Notes: generated by a model from the letters alone, not told the origin. 64,000 bases of DNA from Rhodococcus sp. (in: high G+C Gram-positive bacteria) (GCF_023264675.1 NZ_JAHFVG010000020.1:1-64000); one strand, 5' to 3'. Positions 8,913 to 17,414 are shown, numbered from the stretch's first letter. Translations and numbers: made by a program.

Positions 8913-9254
8913 CTACCGGTCTGTGAGCGCGACCTTCACCGACACCTGGTTTCCGTTCCTCGTCGCGACGGCATTCCCGGAACGAGTGACGCCGTCGAGC
9001 TCGATGCGTATCGGGCCGCCGTCCGGGTAGAAGTTACGCCACCAATGCTTCTTGTCCGGCAACATGACGGCGATGGTGGCCTCGTCGCCGCGCAGCTTGT
9101 AGCCCACGATCAGGCTGAACTCACGACCCGACTTGCGGCCGGTGTACGAGATCTCCGCGATGCTGCCGGAGATGTACTTGCCGATGATCGGGGCCTTGAG
9201 CAGGGGGCGGACCAGGGTGTTGAACCCGGCGGCCGCGCGTTGAAGTGTGTTCAT
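8913..9254 (-). CDS. Ddn-like nitroreductase/quinone reductase family protein (F420-type split barrel)
   Basis: The 113-residue protein has the SYTGRKSGREFSLIVGY segment typical of the deazaflavin-dependent nitroreductase family, followed by a WWRNFYPDGG segment and a beta-rich C-terminus. Family members use F420H2 or bind other flavins or lipids. This one is short, lacking a long N-terminal membrane-binding extension. The start at 9254 follows a clear shift in composition. It stands alone on the minus strand downstream of the lipase gene and may be cotranscribed with it (55-bp gap). Confidence 0.75.
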   Translation of the reverse strand: MNTLQRAAAGFNTLVRPLLKAPIIGKYISGSIAEISYTGRKSGREFSLIVGYKLRGDEATIAVMLPDKKHWWRNFYPDGGPIRIELDGVTRSGNAVATRNGNQVSVKVALTDR

Positions 9255-9309
9255 GGGTCGATGATCCCACTGTCGATGGCAATTCGCGCCGAGTACTTCG
9301 GCCGACGGT

Positions 9310-10662
9310 TCAGCGAGGCAGGTGCTCCTGCGGGGCCAGCGAGTTGCCCGGGGCGATGCGGCCGCAGTTGCTGGGCGCCGGGCGGTCGGCGAACCTGTCG
9401 GTGAGCCAGGCGAGTGCACCGGGAAGCCACAGTGCCGCACCGGGAATGTGGCTGATGGTGTCGTATTCGTCGTACTGAACGGCCAGTCCGTCGTCGCAGT
9501 ACTGATTCATCAGCGCGCGGACGTCGCCTGCCACCATCACGCCGTCGCCGGGTCCGGTGCCTGCGGGACCGGGCCAGGTGCCTTCGAGGAGACCGTTCGC
9601 TGCCTGCGCGACGAACAACGGAATCGTCGGGGTCGGTGCCTGGCCCATGTTGAGCTTGTTGACGACATCGACGTATTCGGGCACCGAATTGGGATCGGCG
9701 TATTCGGGTTTCACCAAGTCGGCCCAGGTGAGTCCCGGATACTGCAGGAAGGCATTGAGGATCGAGGCATCGTCGAGATGTGCGACGAGGTCGCGGCCGC
9801 TGTCGCTGAAGTAGCGGTCGAAGTCGATGTCGTACGCACGCGAGATGCCGACGATGGCCATGCCGACGACGCCGCCCCATCCGATGCTTCCCCCGGCGTA
9901 GCGAAGATTGTCGGCTGGGTTGACCAGCAGTCCGCCCTGTGCGGCGCCGATCAGGTCCTCGTTGATGTCGGGCGCATAATCGGGCGCGAGAATTGCGGCC
10001 CAGTTGGTAGCGATCGCGCCACCGGAATACCCGATCAGCCCGATCTTCGCATCGTCGGCGATCCCGGTTTCGGGAACCTGCTTGGCTGCCCGCAGTGAGT
10101 CGAGAGTCATCATTCCGTACTCGGGTCCCGCTGCGAAATCTGCTGTGGGGCCTTGGGTATCGGCGACGACGACGGTGTAGCCGAGAACGAGCAGCGGTGC
10201 GAGAATTCCGGCCTCGCCCGAGACTGCGGTGCCGCCGATCGCGATGTTGCGGCCACTGGGGGTCGGCGTCAGGAGCGGCGAATTGCCGGCGATAGCGCGT
10301 GAGGGACCGTCGTCGGGATTGAGTGAGTCGTAGGCGGACTGGTACGACACCACTTTGCCGGGCTGAGCGTTGCCCGGCCGGAGGATCGAGGTCACGTTGG
10401 CCGCGGGGCGGCCCTGGGCGTCTGTCGAGCGGTACAACACCTGCACGGCCTGGAGCGGGGTCGGGACGTTGACCAGGTGGTACGGCAGAGTTCGTGTGGA
10501 CAGAACCGCGCCCGGTTCGTAGTCGCCGAGCGGAGTCTCACCGGAATAGTGGAAGAACGAATCCTGGACCGGCGCGGCGGATGCCGTCGGCGCTGCGAGG
10601 GAGCACATCGCGACAGCGCATGCGGCGGCAAGCAGTCGATGGTGCGTGCGTCTGTTCTTCAT
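9310..10662 (-). CDS. Secreted triacylglycerol lipase, secretory LIP family
   Basis: The 450-residue protein starts with a classic signal peptide (KNRRTHHRLLAAACAVAM, then an AxA site before APVQD at about residue 28). The nucleophile elbow IGYSGGA supplies GxSxG, and a C-terminal DTISHIPGA segment probably carries the catalytic His. The whole matches the LIP/secretory lipase family seen in Mycobacteriales and Candida. It probably hydrolyses lipid esters outside the cell. The start at 10662 has a GGGAG ribosome site. A 14-bp palindrome lies 41 bp upstream and the TetR gene is divergent, so repression by that TetR is likely. Confidence 0.87.
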   Translation of the reverse strand: MKNRRTHHRLLAAACAVAMCSLAAPTASAAPVQDSFFHYSGETPLGDYEPGAVLSTRTLPYHLVNVPTPLQAVQVLYRSTDAQGRPAANVTSILRPGNAQPGKVVSYQSAYDSLNPDDGPSRAIAGNSPLLTPTPSGRNIAIGGTAVSGEAGILAPLLVLGYTVVVADTQGPTADFAAGPEYGMMTLDSLRAAKQVPETGIADDAKIGLIGYSGGAIATNWAAILAPDYAPDINEDLIGAAQGGLLVNPADNLRYAGGSIGWGGVVGMAIVGISRAYDIDFDRYFSDSGRDLVAHLDDASILNAFLQYPGLTWADLVKPEYADPNSVPEYVDVVNKLNMGQAPTPTIPLFVAQAANGLLEGTWPGPAGTGPGDGVMVAGDVRALMNQYCDDGLAVQYDEYDTISHIPGAALWLPGALAWLTDRFADRPAPSNCGRIAPGNSLAPQEHLPR

Positions 10663-10702
10663 CTCGAACTCCCGACATCCTTGTGAGCCATGACACTTTT
10701 TG

Positions 10703-10716
10703 TTACCGATCGGTAA
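10703..10716. promoter_or_regulatory. Candidate TetR operator
   Basis: TTACCGATCGGTAA is a perfect 14-bp palindrome, and TTACCGATCGGTAA-type sequences are common TetR operators in actinobacteria. It sits in the divergent region between the lipase and the TetR gene, about 41 bp from the lipase start, where binding would block the lipase promoter. Confidence 0.65.
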
Positions 10717-10909
10717 GCTAGCACGCATTCGGCAAATGTGGAACTGTCTTGTCTAACTTTATTCAGTCTCCTGACCAGCAGTAGGGCCGTAAGGAGGCGA
10801 GACCGGCGACTTGTGTTGGACGCACGGGTCTAGGAAAGTGCCCGGTCAGCCGATGGGCCGCCGAACGTGCCGGAGGCAGCAATCGCCTCGGCGCGAATAT
10901 CATTCGACA

Positions 10910-11575
10910 GTGGATTCCCCGGCCGCCCGATCGCGCACCTACGGCGGTAAGTCCTTGGCTGTACGCCGCGCCGAACGCCGCAGCGCGTTCCTGCGCGCCG
11001 GTGTGGACGTCTTCGGCGAGAAGGGCTACGCGAGCAGCAGCATCACCGACGTGTGCAAGGCATCGGGTCTTGCGCGCAATCAGTTCTATGCCGAGTTCGA
11101 CAGTCGCGAAACACTTCTCATCGAGGTGTACGAAAATATTCAATCCGATGCCAGAGATGCGGTCGCCGAGGTTCTCGGCGCGCTCGCGGAGCCGACCGAC
11201 TTCGGCGAAACCGTGGCGGCTGCCATGGCGGCGCTGCTTGGATCGCTCGGCAGCGACCCGCGTCGGGCACGTATCTGCTACATCGAAATGCTCGGTGTCA
11301 GTCCGCGTGTCGAGGAGTATCGGGCAGCACGGCGACAGATCTGGGCCGACTACATTGCCGACGCCATCCGAGGCGAAGTCGGCGAGTCCTTCGTCCCGCC
11401 TGGCGGCTACCGCGCGGCGACGTGGGGGTTCCTCGGTGCGCTGACCGAACTGGGGTCGCGATGGAGCCTGAGTGATCCGCGGCCCCCTCTCGACGACTTG
11501 ATCGAGGCCATGACGGCGATCCTCCGGGCATTTCTGCCTGGACAAGCGGTAAATCGGACTGACAAGTTGGATTGA
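10910..11575 (+). CDS. TetR-family transcriptional regulator
   Basis: The 221-residue protein has an N-terminal TetR helix-turn-helix: RAGVDVFGEKGYASSSITDV, then the recognition region KASGLARNQFYAEFDSRE, at about residues 20-70. The C-terminal ligand domain includes MLGVSPRVEEYRAARRQ, common in lipid-responsive members. It probably controls the divergent lipase gene through the palindrome at 10703. The GTG at 10910 is chosen because the preceding codons are Arg/Cys-rich and not regulator-like. An upstream in-frame ATG at 10811 is possible, and neither has a strong ribosome site. Confidence 0.82.
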   Translation: MDSPAARSRTYGGKSLAVRRAERRSAFLRAGVDVFGEKGYASSSITDVCKASGLARNQFYAEFDSRETLLIEVYENIQSDARDAVAEVLGALAEPTDFGETVAAAMAALLGSLGSDPRRARICYIEMLGVSPRVEEYRAARRQIWADYIADAIRGEVGESFVPPGGYRAATWGFLGALTELGSRWSLSDPRPPLDDLIEAMTAILRAFLPGQAVNRTDKLD

Positions 11576-11629
11576 GTCGTCTAACTTGGACCTTCTGATG
11601 CATCGCAATCGACACGGCATGGGTGGACA

Positions 11630-12028
11630 GTGAAGAAGTTCCTGACGGCTGCGGTTCTGGTCGCCCTCGGCGCTGCCGGCCTGTTCGACGGAATCGCGCT
11701 CGTGTCGGATCCCTCGGGAGCAACCCTCGGCCTGAGTGTCGACATGCTGCCCGCCTGGCACACGTGGGACTACCGCTATGCGGGACTGTTCGTACTCGTC
11801 GCGCTCGGTCTTGCGCCGATGGTGTGTGCCGCCGCGGTGATCGTCGACGTGTCCGGCGCAAGGTCGATAGCAGGTGCCATCGGGCTCATTGCGATCGGCT
11901 GGACGGTGTGGCAGATCGTGATCCTCGAAGTCGACGCACCGCGTGCGCAGATCGCGCTGGCGGCAGTCGGTGCGGTGCTGGTGCTCGGTGCCGTCGACTA
12001 CCTCGGCCTCCGCAGATCGAGGGCCTAG
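11630..12028 (+). CDS. Four-helix membrane protein, hypothetical
   Basis: The 132-residue protein has four hydrophobic segments (about residues 4-24, 50-70, 82-99 and 106-124) with a short DYLGLRRSRA tail. No family is recognised. The GTG start at 11630 follows a GGGTGGA stretch. Its TAG stop shares the CTAG at 12025-12028 with the stop of the convergent XRE gene. Confidence 0.65.
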   Translation: MKKFLTAAVLVALGAAGLFDGIALVSDPSGATLGLSVDMLPAWHTWDYRYAGLFVLVALGLAPMVCAAAVIVDVSGARSIAGAIGLIAIGWTVWQIVILEVDAPRAQIALAAVGAVLVLGAVDYLGLRRSRA

Positions 12029-12219
12029 ATCGTCGGATCGAAGACGTCCTCGATGGCGCACCCGAACACCTCGGCGATTCGGAAAGCGACGGGGAGGCTC
12101 GGGTCGAACCGTTCCTTTTCGATGGAGATCACCGTCAGTCGCGTGACGTCGAGCCGCTCGGCCAATTCGGCTTGAGACCAACCGTTTTCGACGCGCCGGC
12201 GTCGCACGCTGTTCTTCAC
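12025..12219 (-). CDS. Small XRE-family regulator (YozG-like HTH)
   Basis: This 64-residue protein is almost wholly a helix-turn-helix: VENGWSQAELAERLDVTRLTV, then ISIEKERFDPSLPVAFRIAEVFG and an IEDVFDP end, as in the small Cro/CI-type regulators encoded next to membrane proteins. The GTG start at 12219 overlaps the membrane-protein stop as GTGA, fixing the start. It probably represses its own operon through the double palindrome at 12643-12674. Confidence 0.85.
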   Translation of the reverse strand: MKNSVRRRRVENGWSQAELAERLDVTRLTVISIEKERFDPSLPVAFRIAEVFGCAIEDVFDPTI

Positions 12220-12629
12220 GTGCGCACGGAGAGGGTGCGCCGGCGCGCGAGTGTGTATCGCAGGGAGCATGATGCAACAGCGACCAGTAGTAGGCCGATC
12301 AGCAGCAGTTGCGTCGGCGGTTCGGCTCCGGTGACGGAGACTGCAGTCAGTGCAAGGCCGACGGTGCACACGAGATCGGTAGCCGTTCCGCTCAGCGCCG
12401 CATTGAGCCACCGCGATTCGACGTCGTCGTCCGACGGGCCTTGGTGGGGCGTCGTGGAGGGAGCGACGAACACGATCCACCCGATGGCGAGTCCGGCGGG
12501 GAGAGCGCACAGTCCGAAGATCGATGCAGCGAAGGCGGGTGACTCCGTCGTGAAGATCCACGTTGCCGCGGTGACGGCAGCTGTTGTTGCCAGTCCTGTC
12601 ACGAGCGCGAGAAGCCAGCGGACAGCCAT
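12216..12629 (-). CDS. Membrane protein paired with the XRE regulator
   Basis: The 137-residue product has four hydrophobic segments, with a charged GPSDDDVESRW loop near residue 65 and an Arg-rich C-terminus. Small XRE regulators are often cotranscribed with DUF2178-like four-helix membrane proteins, and this looks like such a pair; the exact family is not certain. A GGAGG ribosome site lies just before the ATG at 12629. A 32-bp palindrome lies 13 bp upstream of the start codon. Confidence 0.75.
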   Translation of the reverse strand: MAVRWLLALVTGLATTAAVTAATWIFTTESPAFAASIFGLCALPAGLAIGWIVFVAPSTTPHQGPSDDDVESRWLNAALSGTATDLVCTVGLALTAVSVTGAEPPTQLLLIGLLLVAVASCSLRYTLARRRTLSVRT

Positions 12630-12642
12630 TGTGCCTCCAAAA

Positions 12643-12674
12643 GTATAGTTCGCTATACGTATAGCGAACTATAC
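12643..12674. promoter_or_regulatory. 32-bp perfect palindrome: double operator of the XRE operon
   Basis: GTATAGTTCGCTATAC (12643-12658) is followed directly by its exact reverse complement (12659-12674). Each half is itself a TATAG-N4-CTATA dyad, so there are two adjacent 14-bp operators. The element lies 13 bp upstream of the operon start codon, over the expected promoter, and is strikingly AT-rich for this genome. Autorepression by the 64-residue XRE protein is the natural inference. Confidence 0.8.
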
Positions 12675-12690
12675 ACAGGCCGAAGGCTGA

Positions 12691-12819
12691 TCAGGAAGCA
12701 TCTTTCGACGATTGAACTTCCATGAACATCTGCAGAAACGACGATCCGCGGCCCGCCGGAGCCTCGGGGTTCTCTTCCGGCTCGGTGGGATCGTCCTTGC
12801 GGCTCTCCTGGTGCGTCAT
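12691..12819 (-). CDS. Small acidic protein overlapping the STAS gene, hypothetical
   Basis: The 42-residue frame starts at 12819 with an ATGA overlap with the STAS stop. It encodes a charged, Pro/Glu-rich N-terminus (KDDPTEPEENPEAP) and an amphipathic FLQMFMEVQSS end. The overlap geometry and lack of other features in this stretch suggest a real translationally coupled gene. A function cannot be assigned. Confidence 0.45.
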   Translation of the reverse strand: MTHQESRKDDPTEPEENPEAPAGRGSSFLQMFMEVQSSKDAS

Positions 12820-13187
12820 CGAGCCGAGATGCTGTCGACGATGAAAGCCTGGGCGCCGAGTGCCTCGAAGATCATCCGCACAGGCCGGGTGGGAGCGAAA
12901 ACTTGCACCGTGGCCTCGGATGTCGACGCAGCGTCGATCACGGCATTGGCCGCGCCCGAGTACATGAATTCGACTCCCGACAGGTCGACGACGATATGTG
13001 CTCCACGGACGCCGAGTCCGGCGAGCGTGTCCGTCAGTTGAATACGCGCGGTCATGTCCAGGTCGCCGGCCGCGCGGACAATGGCGAACGAGGGCGAGTA
13101 CGACTCGACCTCGACGGTGTAGCGGGGGGTGTGATCCAACGACGGTGCGAGCGAGTAAACGGACAACGGATGGGTTGCGGTGATCAT
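12816..13187 (-). CDS. STAS-domain protein (anti-sigma factor antagonist-like)
   Basis: The 123-residue protein shows the STAS fold: AAGDLDMTARIQL near residue 40, then HIVVDLSGVEFMYSGAANAV, where the conserved phosphoacceptor Ser falls in MYSGA. Such proteins bind anti-sigma kinases and release a stress sigma factor when dephosphorylated. No kinase gene is adjacent, but an RsbW-like gene lies at 30179. A strong promoter is not seen. Confidence 0.8.
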   Translation of the reverse strand: MITATHPLSVYSLAPSLDHTPRYTVEVESYSPSFAIVRAAGDLDMTARIQLTDTLAGLGVRGAHIVVDLSGVEFMYSGAANAVIDAASTSEATVQVFAPTRPVRMIFEALGAQAFIVDSISAR

Positions 13188-13350
13188 CGCCTGGTCCTTC
13201 GTGTCGAGGAGTTCGCGCCGGTCCCGTGCCGGCTGAGATCAACTCTGGCATCGCAAGGTCACTTCGGAATCTCATGTTCCATCACGGCGATGCAACCGAA
13301 AGGTAACGGAATAATAACGCTGTCCGATGCGCTCGATCGAGACCGGGCGC

Positions 13351-13827
13351 CTATCGAAGCGGTTGGTAGTGCAACGCCCGCAACCACAACCCGTACAGCG
13401 GGCGCCGCCGGATGCCGACGACGTAACGCGGGGTTCGTCGGAAACACTTCGAATGCGCGAGAGCAAACGGATTCTCGGACCACGACCACCCCCGTCGGGT
13501 CGAGGTGAGCTGCGCGGCAACCGTTTCGACGACAGTGGCGGTGTCGGCGGCCGCCGGCAATTCTCCGGTGAACGCGCCGAACGCCCCCGACAACGAGCAG
13601 CCGATGTGAAGCGCCAGGCTAGTCGCCGGCGGCAGGACGAAGTGCAGATGAGTGGCCGACGACGTCCGCGTCAGAGCCTCGAACACCTCGGACTGCCAGC
13701 CGTCGGCCTCGCCGTCGGCCGAGAGCAGTACCGCCGCGATGGCCGACACGTCCTCGGTCGCGGGCAGTGTCGACGCGGCGTGCGCGTGAGCCCCGAATTC
13801 CATGTCGTCAATAGTGATCCATGGCAC
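13351..13827 (-). CDS. Hypothetical protein
   Basis: The 158-residue soluble protein has no family I recognise. The middle contains a THLHFVLPPATSLALHIG segment and the end is Arg-rich (RRTPRYVVGIRRRPLYG). A GTG at 13827 or an ATG at 13803 may be the start; neither has a clear ribosome site. It is not part of a visible operon. Confidence 0.5.
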   Translation of the reverse strand: MPWITIDDMEFGAHAHAASTLPATEDVSAIAAVLLSADGEADGWQSEVFEALTRTSSATHLHFVLPPATSLALHIGCSLSGAFGAFTGELPAAADTATVVETVAAQLTSTRRGWSWSENPFALAHSKCFRRTPRYVVGIRRRPLYGLWLRALHYQPLR

Positions 13828-13972
13828 ATGATTCGGTGAGTGATTCGCTCGACCGGATTCGAAATATGAGTCGACGGCCCGTTAACCCTGCGGCTTCGTC
13901 CGCTTGGTCCCATACTGGGGCCACAGTGGGGGCGGTCGAATTCGGAGCAATCCAACGACAGGGGCGGACGAG

Positions 13973-14473
13973 ATGTCGAAGCGACTCGGTGGTGGCCTTC
14001 TGGTCGCCGTGGCGATTGCACTGGCGTGTGGGGGATGCTCGACCGACAGTGACGAGAACGCGTCGCCGTCCGTCTCGGCGTCGGGCACCGACCTCGCGGG
14101 AGGCGACGAACCGCAGGTCGAAGACGTCTCCGAGGGCGGGGACTTCTGCACGCTGTACGCCACCCGAGTTGCGCAGGGGCTCGTCGACATTCGAGCGGCT
14201 GAAGCAGGCACCATCGAGGACCAGACGCAGATCGCCGAGAGGTTGGCAGCGCAGGCACCCGTCACCCAGGACGCATTGCAGGCCGTCGCGCCGCCGGAGC
14301 CGTTGGCGTGGCTTCAGGAGATGGAAGAAGCCGACGCCAAGAGCGCGGCAGGAGATTTCAGTGCACTCGACGCGACCTTCGGCAACCTGACCTTGCTGAC
14401 AGACTGGGCCATCGCGAAATGCGATGCCGAGTACACGCCGATCTTCGCCGAATACAAAACGATCATCGGGTGA
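13973..14473 (+). CDS. Lipoprotein, hypothetical
   Basis: The 166-residue protein starts with a lipoprotein signal (SKRLGGGLLVAVAIALACGG, acylated Cys at residue 23 in GGCST). An acidic Ser-rich linker follows, then a helical domain with Cys residues in DFCTLY and AKCDAEY that may form a disulfide. The layout (linker, GGD-x-CT, helical domain, late Cys) resembles the lipoprotein at 20617, so the two may be paralogues. ATG at 13973 gives the signal peptide directly. Confidence 0.7.
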   Translation: MSKRLGGGLLVAVAIALACGGCSTDSDENASPSVSASGTDLAGGDEPQVEDVSEGGDFCTLYATRVAQGLVDIRAAEAGTIEDQTQIAERLAAQAPVTQDALQAVAPPEPLAWLQEMEEADAKSAAGDFSALDATFGNLTLLTDWAIAKCDAEYTPIFAEYKTIIG

Positions 14474-14636
14474 CCTTCGGACGTACCCAATCGATCAGCA
14501 ACAGTGCAGCGAGCACGCCGAACGCGACCTTGTACCAATTCTCGTCGGCGATCGAGGTGACCAGCGTGAACACGATGCATACCGCCACGACCACCACGAC
14601 GATGCGCTTGACGATCACACGTCGGTCAGCGGCCAC
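14463..14636 (-). CDS. Small two-helix membrane protein, hypothetical
   Basis: This 57-residue frame encodes AADRRVIVKRIVVVVVAVC, then a hydrophobic first helix, an SIADENWYKV turn and a second helix ending IDWVRPKVTR. The charge pattern (basic ends, hydrophobic pairs) is that of a genuine small membrane protein. The GTG start at 14636 lacks a clear ribosome site. The stop overlaps the 3' end of the convergent lipoprotein gene by 11 bp. Confidence 0.5.
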   Translation of the reverse strand: MAADRRVIVKRIVVVVVAVCIVFTLVTSIADENWYKVAFGVLAALLLIDWVRPKVTR

Positions 14637-14677
14637 CGCTCGACTCTAGCAACGCCTCGTCCGCGCGAGCGGGTGGT

Positions 14678-14806
14678 CTACAACTTGCCGGTGACTGCTG
14701 CCACGGTGAGCGCCGCCGCGAGTACGACCATCAACGCTGCGAAGCCCGCGAGTTGGAGTGGGTGAGTTGCACCCGGCGGGCGAGGAGATGTGCGTCTGAT
14801 CTTCAC
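14678..14806 (-). CDS. Very small single-helix membrane protein, hypothetical
   Basis: The 42-residue frame has a basic N-terminus (KIRRTSPRPPG) and one hydrophobic helix from about residue 18 to 39 (LQLAGFAALMVVLAAALTVA). It follows the positive-inside pattern and lies upstream of the 57-residue gene on the same strand. GTG at 14806 is the presumed start. The evidence is composition only. Confidence 0.4.
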   Translation of the reverse strand: MKIRRTSPRPPGATHPLQLAGFAALMVVLAAALTVAAVTGKL

Positions 14807-14977
14807 GCCGCCATGATGCCGTACAAGTTCTGGGTTTGCTTAGTGGGCCTGACGAACGATCAAGTGACTGTCAGCCGAACGAATTACTACGATGCGGTCG
14901 GTTTCTGGTGTGACCGCGCAGGACGCACCGGCGATGCGTCGGGCCCGCCGTCTTCGGTCGGTGATCAACCTCACGAG

Positions 14978-15667
14978 TCACGCGTGATCGCCGAGTGCGA
15001 CGGCGGCCATCACCTGGCCCGCCATGATGCGCGCCGATTTCGCGGTGGGATGGACGCCGTCGAGCGTGGCGCCGGGCTCGGCGAGCGTCTGCGCGAAGTC
15101 CGCGACGGGAAGTCCCCGCTCCATCGCCAGCCCCCGGATCGCGTCGTTCAACGGGTCGTCGGGCCCCGATCGCGCGGACCTCGCACGGGGCACCGTGGCC
15201 AGGACGACGGTGTCGACGTCCATCGCCCGATCCAGAATTGCCGTCAGATTCGCGACGATGTCGACCAACGGCACACCTCGCGCCTGGTCGTTTGTGCCCC
15301 CGTTGACGACCAGAATGTCCGGGGCTGCGGCGAGTGCATCGTCGATCCGCGCGTGGATCCGATCCGTCGTCTGCCCGGTCTTGCCGAGGTTGGCACCGTT
15401 GGCTGCCGGTGCGTCCGCGCCGCAGACCAGATACGAGTACCAGGAGGTATCACCGTGTATCCCTAACGCCACGTACGAGTTTCCCTCGGCGATCGAGTCA
15501 CCGAGAGCAACCAGACGTGGCCCGACGTCATTGGTGCTCCAGCCGAAGCACTCCGCATTCCACACATACAGAATGGGCTTCTTCAGCGGTCCGAGGACCG
15601 ACACGGCCGCGACGACCCCGATCACGGATGCAGCGATCAACAGTCGGGAATGTCTGGTCTTTGGCAC
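14978..15667 (-). CDS. SGNH/GDSL-family hydrolase, membrane-anchored
   Basis: The 229-residue enzyme has a basic N-terminus and one membrane anchor (about residues 7-28), then the GDSL block ALGDSIAEGNSY with the nucleophile Ser, the NGGTND block III and the DGVHP block V with the Asp-His pair. It likely hydrolyses an ester outside the membrane. I use the GTG at 15667; a TTG at 15706 directly after the upstream stop is the alternative. It forms an apparent operon with the Pro-rich lipoprotein upstream. Confidence 0.8.
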   Translation of the reverse strand: MPKTRHSRLLIAASVIGVVAAVSVLGPLKKPILYVWNAECFGWSTNDVGPRLVALGDSIAEGNSYVALGIHGDTSWYSYLVCGADAPAANGANLGKTGQTTDRIHARIDDALAAAPDILVVNGGTNDQARGVPLVDIVANLTAILDRAMDVDTVVLATVPRARSARSGPDDPLNDAIRGLAMERGLPVADFAQTLAEPGATLDGVHPTAKSARIMAGQVMAAVALGDHA

Positions 15668-15706
15668 GCGAGCATTGTGCCGTATCGGTGCACGCGCCTG
15701 GCGCAA

Positions 15707-16285
15707 TCAGTTGGCGGCGCCGCCGGAACTGCCGGTCGACGGAAGCTGATCGGGAATGATCTGAAACCCGGGAGGGGTGCAATAGTTGTTCTCGCACAGG
15801 TCGAAACCCTGGCCGCCGAGATTGGGAACCGCGTCCGGGTTGACGAAGATGATTCCACCGGGCGACGTGCACGACACCGGACCGCAGGTGGTTCCCAGCG
15901 GAAATCCTCGCGAATCCACCGGGTTCGGGGGCGGCATGACGGGTTCGCTCGGCTGGATCGGCGGCGGCGGCGGCGGTACGTACGAGGCGCGAGGGGCGAT
16001 CGGCGCAGACGACGTGGGTGCCGTCGTATAGATGGCGGTGGGCGCAGACGGTTCCACCGGCACGTCGACAGGCGGGGGCGGGCTGGGCGCGGACTGTGGA
16101 ACGAGCGTCGGGGTAGGGGCAGGCGACGTCGTGGTCGGACGCGTCTCGGCGGTGGTGGTTGGGGCCGGCGATGCCTGCTCGCGGGCGCTGTCGGTGCTCG
16201 ACGAGCACCCGGCCGATGCAGCAGCGGCGATCAGCAACCCGAGCAACAGAAAACGAGCCCGGACCCTGGTCGAACCGATGTGCAT
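15707..16285 (-). CDS. Proline-rich lipoprotein, hypothetical
   Basis: The 192-residue protein begins with a lipoprotein signal ending in ASAGCSSS (Cys at about 27), followed by a long Thr/Pro-rich linker, a run of prolines near residue 105, and a compact C-terminal domain with four Cys (TTCGPVSCTSP and LCENNYCTPPG). The C-terminal Cys-pair domain resembles that of the lipoprotein at 27772. The ATG at 16285 has a GGGAG ribosome site. A cell-wall-spanning tether is inferred. Confidence 0.75.
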   Translation of the reverse strand: MHIGSTRVRARFLLLGLLIAAAASAGCSSSTDSAREQASPAPTTTAETRPTTTSPAPTPTLVPQSAPSPPPPVDVPVEPSAPTAIYTTAPTSSAPIAPRASYVPPPPPPIQPSEPVMPPPNPVDSRGFPLGTTCGPVSCTSPGGIIFVNPDAVPNLGGQGFDLCENNYCTPPGFQIIPDQLPSTGSSGGAAN

Positions 16286-16769
16286 GTGCTCTCCCTGCCA
16301 CCTACCTCGATCCGGTTACAGGACCGATCGTTACGGTACGGTCACGCTACCTCATGAGCGTAGCCAACGATCAACTCGTGAGCAGTGCGCCGTGCGCGGC
16401 GTCTCCGAACCGCCAGGTAACCGACCGTAGCGTTTGATTGCTGTGAAATAACCGGTCCGAAAGACCGATTCGTGCATGGAGGTTCGGTGCGGCGACAGTT
16501 TCGGCCATGTTCGTTGTCGCCCTTGTGCGCACACCCGCGACTTCCCTGACTTTTGCTCGAGATGATTGAAAGTATCGACAACAGTCGACACCGCGCGCGC
16601 TGTCTCGGGAAAGCGCAGGTGAAGGCTTGATTCGGTCGCCAGGGGAATCGTGAACGCACTGTCTGCCGTTCGGTGTCCGCTGCGGCTCCTGCACCAGGGC
16701 GGTAACGTCGCCGTCCGACGAAACCGGCAGCGCTGCGTTCCGTGGAATACGGCTGCGAGAGGGAGATTT
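16286..16769. other. Intergenic region between divergent genes, no gene seen
   Basis: About 480 bp separates the lipoprotein (minus) from the transporter operon (plus). It is less GC-rich than the flanking genes. CGGTC (16453-16457) pairs with GACCG (16463-16467) as a short hairpin. Promoters for both sides must lie here. Reading frames across it lack codon bias. No known riboswitch could be recognised. Confidence 0.5.
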
Positions 16770-17414
16770 GTGGACCTGTGGAATTACCTTCAGGGGCGGG
16801 GGCAGTTCCTCGCGTTTCTGACGTATCAACATGCCTCGCTTGCCTTTCAGACGGTACTGGTCGGGACGGTCGTGGCGGTACTGATTGCCATCGCTGTACA
16901 CCGCCTACCGCTGTTCTCCTCTCTGACGCTCACCACGAGCCGGGTGGCGCTCACCATTCCGTCTCTCGCGCTGCTGGCGCTGCTGATCGTGCCCTTCGGG
17001 CTGGGGGTGGTGCCGTCGTTCATCATGCTCGCGTTCTTCGCCGCGATGCCGGTGATCGGTAACGCGATCGTCGGGCTGCGAGCCGTTCCGGACACCGTCA
17101 TCGAATCCGCCAAGGGAATTGGACTCTCGCGCAGAAGAATACTGCTGTCGGTCTCCCTGCCGATGGCATGGCCGGTGATTCTCACCGGAATACGCGTGTC
17201 GACGCAGATGGTCGTCGGGGTCGCCGCCATCGTCGCCTACGTCCTCGGCCCGGGCCTCGGCTCGCTCATCTTCAACGGGCTCTCCCGCCTCGGCGGAACC
17301 AACTCGGTCGAAATGGCCCTCACCGGAACAGTTCTCATCGTCGTCATCGCCCTGGTGTTCGACGCCCTGCTCGTCCTCCTCGGGCGCTTCACCATTGCGA
17401 AGGGATTGTCATGA
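16770..17414 (+). CDS. Osmoprotectant ABC transporter permease (OpuCB/ProW-type)
   Basis: The 214-residue inner-membrane permease has about five to six hydrophobic segments and the binding-protein-dependent permease loop ESAKGIGLSRRRILLSVSLPMA (EAA motif region, about residues 112-134). It pairs with the second permease at 18595. I chose the GTG at 16770, which has a GAGGGAGA ribosome site 4-5 bases upstream; codons farther upstream are Arg-rich and unlikely. Its stop overlaps the ATPase start as ATGA. Confidence 0.85.
   Translation: MDLWNYLQGRGQFLAFLTYQHASLAFQTVLVGTVVAVLIAIAVHRLPLFSSLTLTTSRVALTIPSLALLALLIVPFGLGVVPSFIMLAFFAAMPVIGNAIVGLRAVPDTVIESAKGIGLSRRRILLSVSLPMAWPVILTGIRVSTQMVVGVAAIVAYVLGPGLGSLIFNGLSRLGGTNSVEMALTGTVLIVVIALVFDALLVLLGRFTIAKGLS

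Noticed and set aside
16560-16769. Possible ydaO-type (c-di-AMP) riboswitch before the osmoprotectant transporter
   Set aside because: A few short segments such as GGGGAATCGTGAA recall the element, but the conserved core and pairing could not be built.
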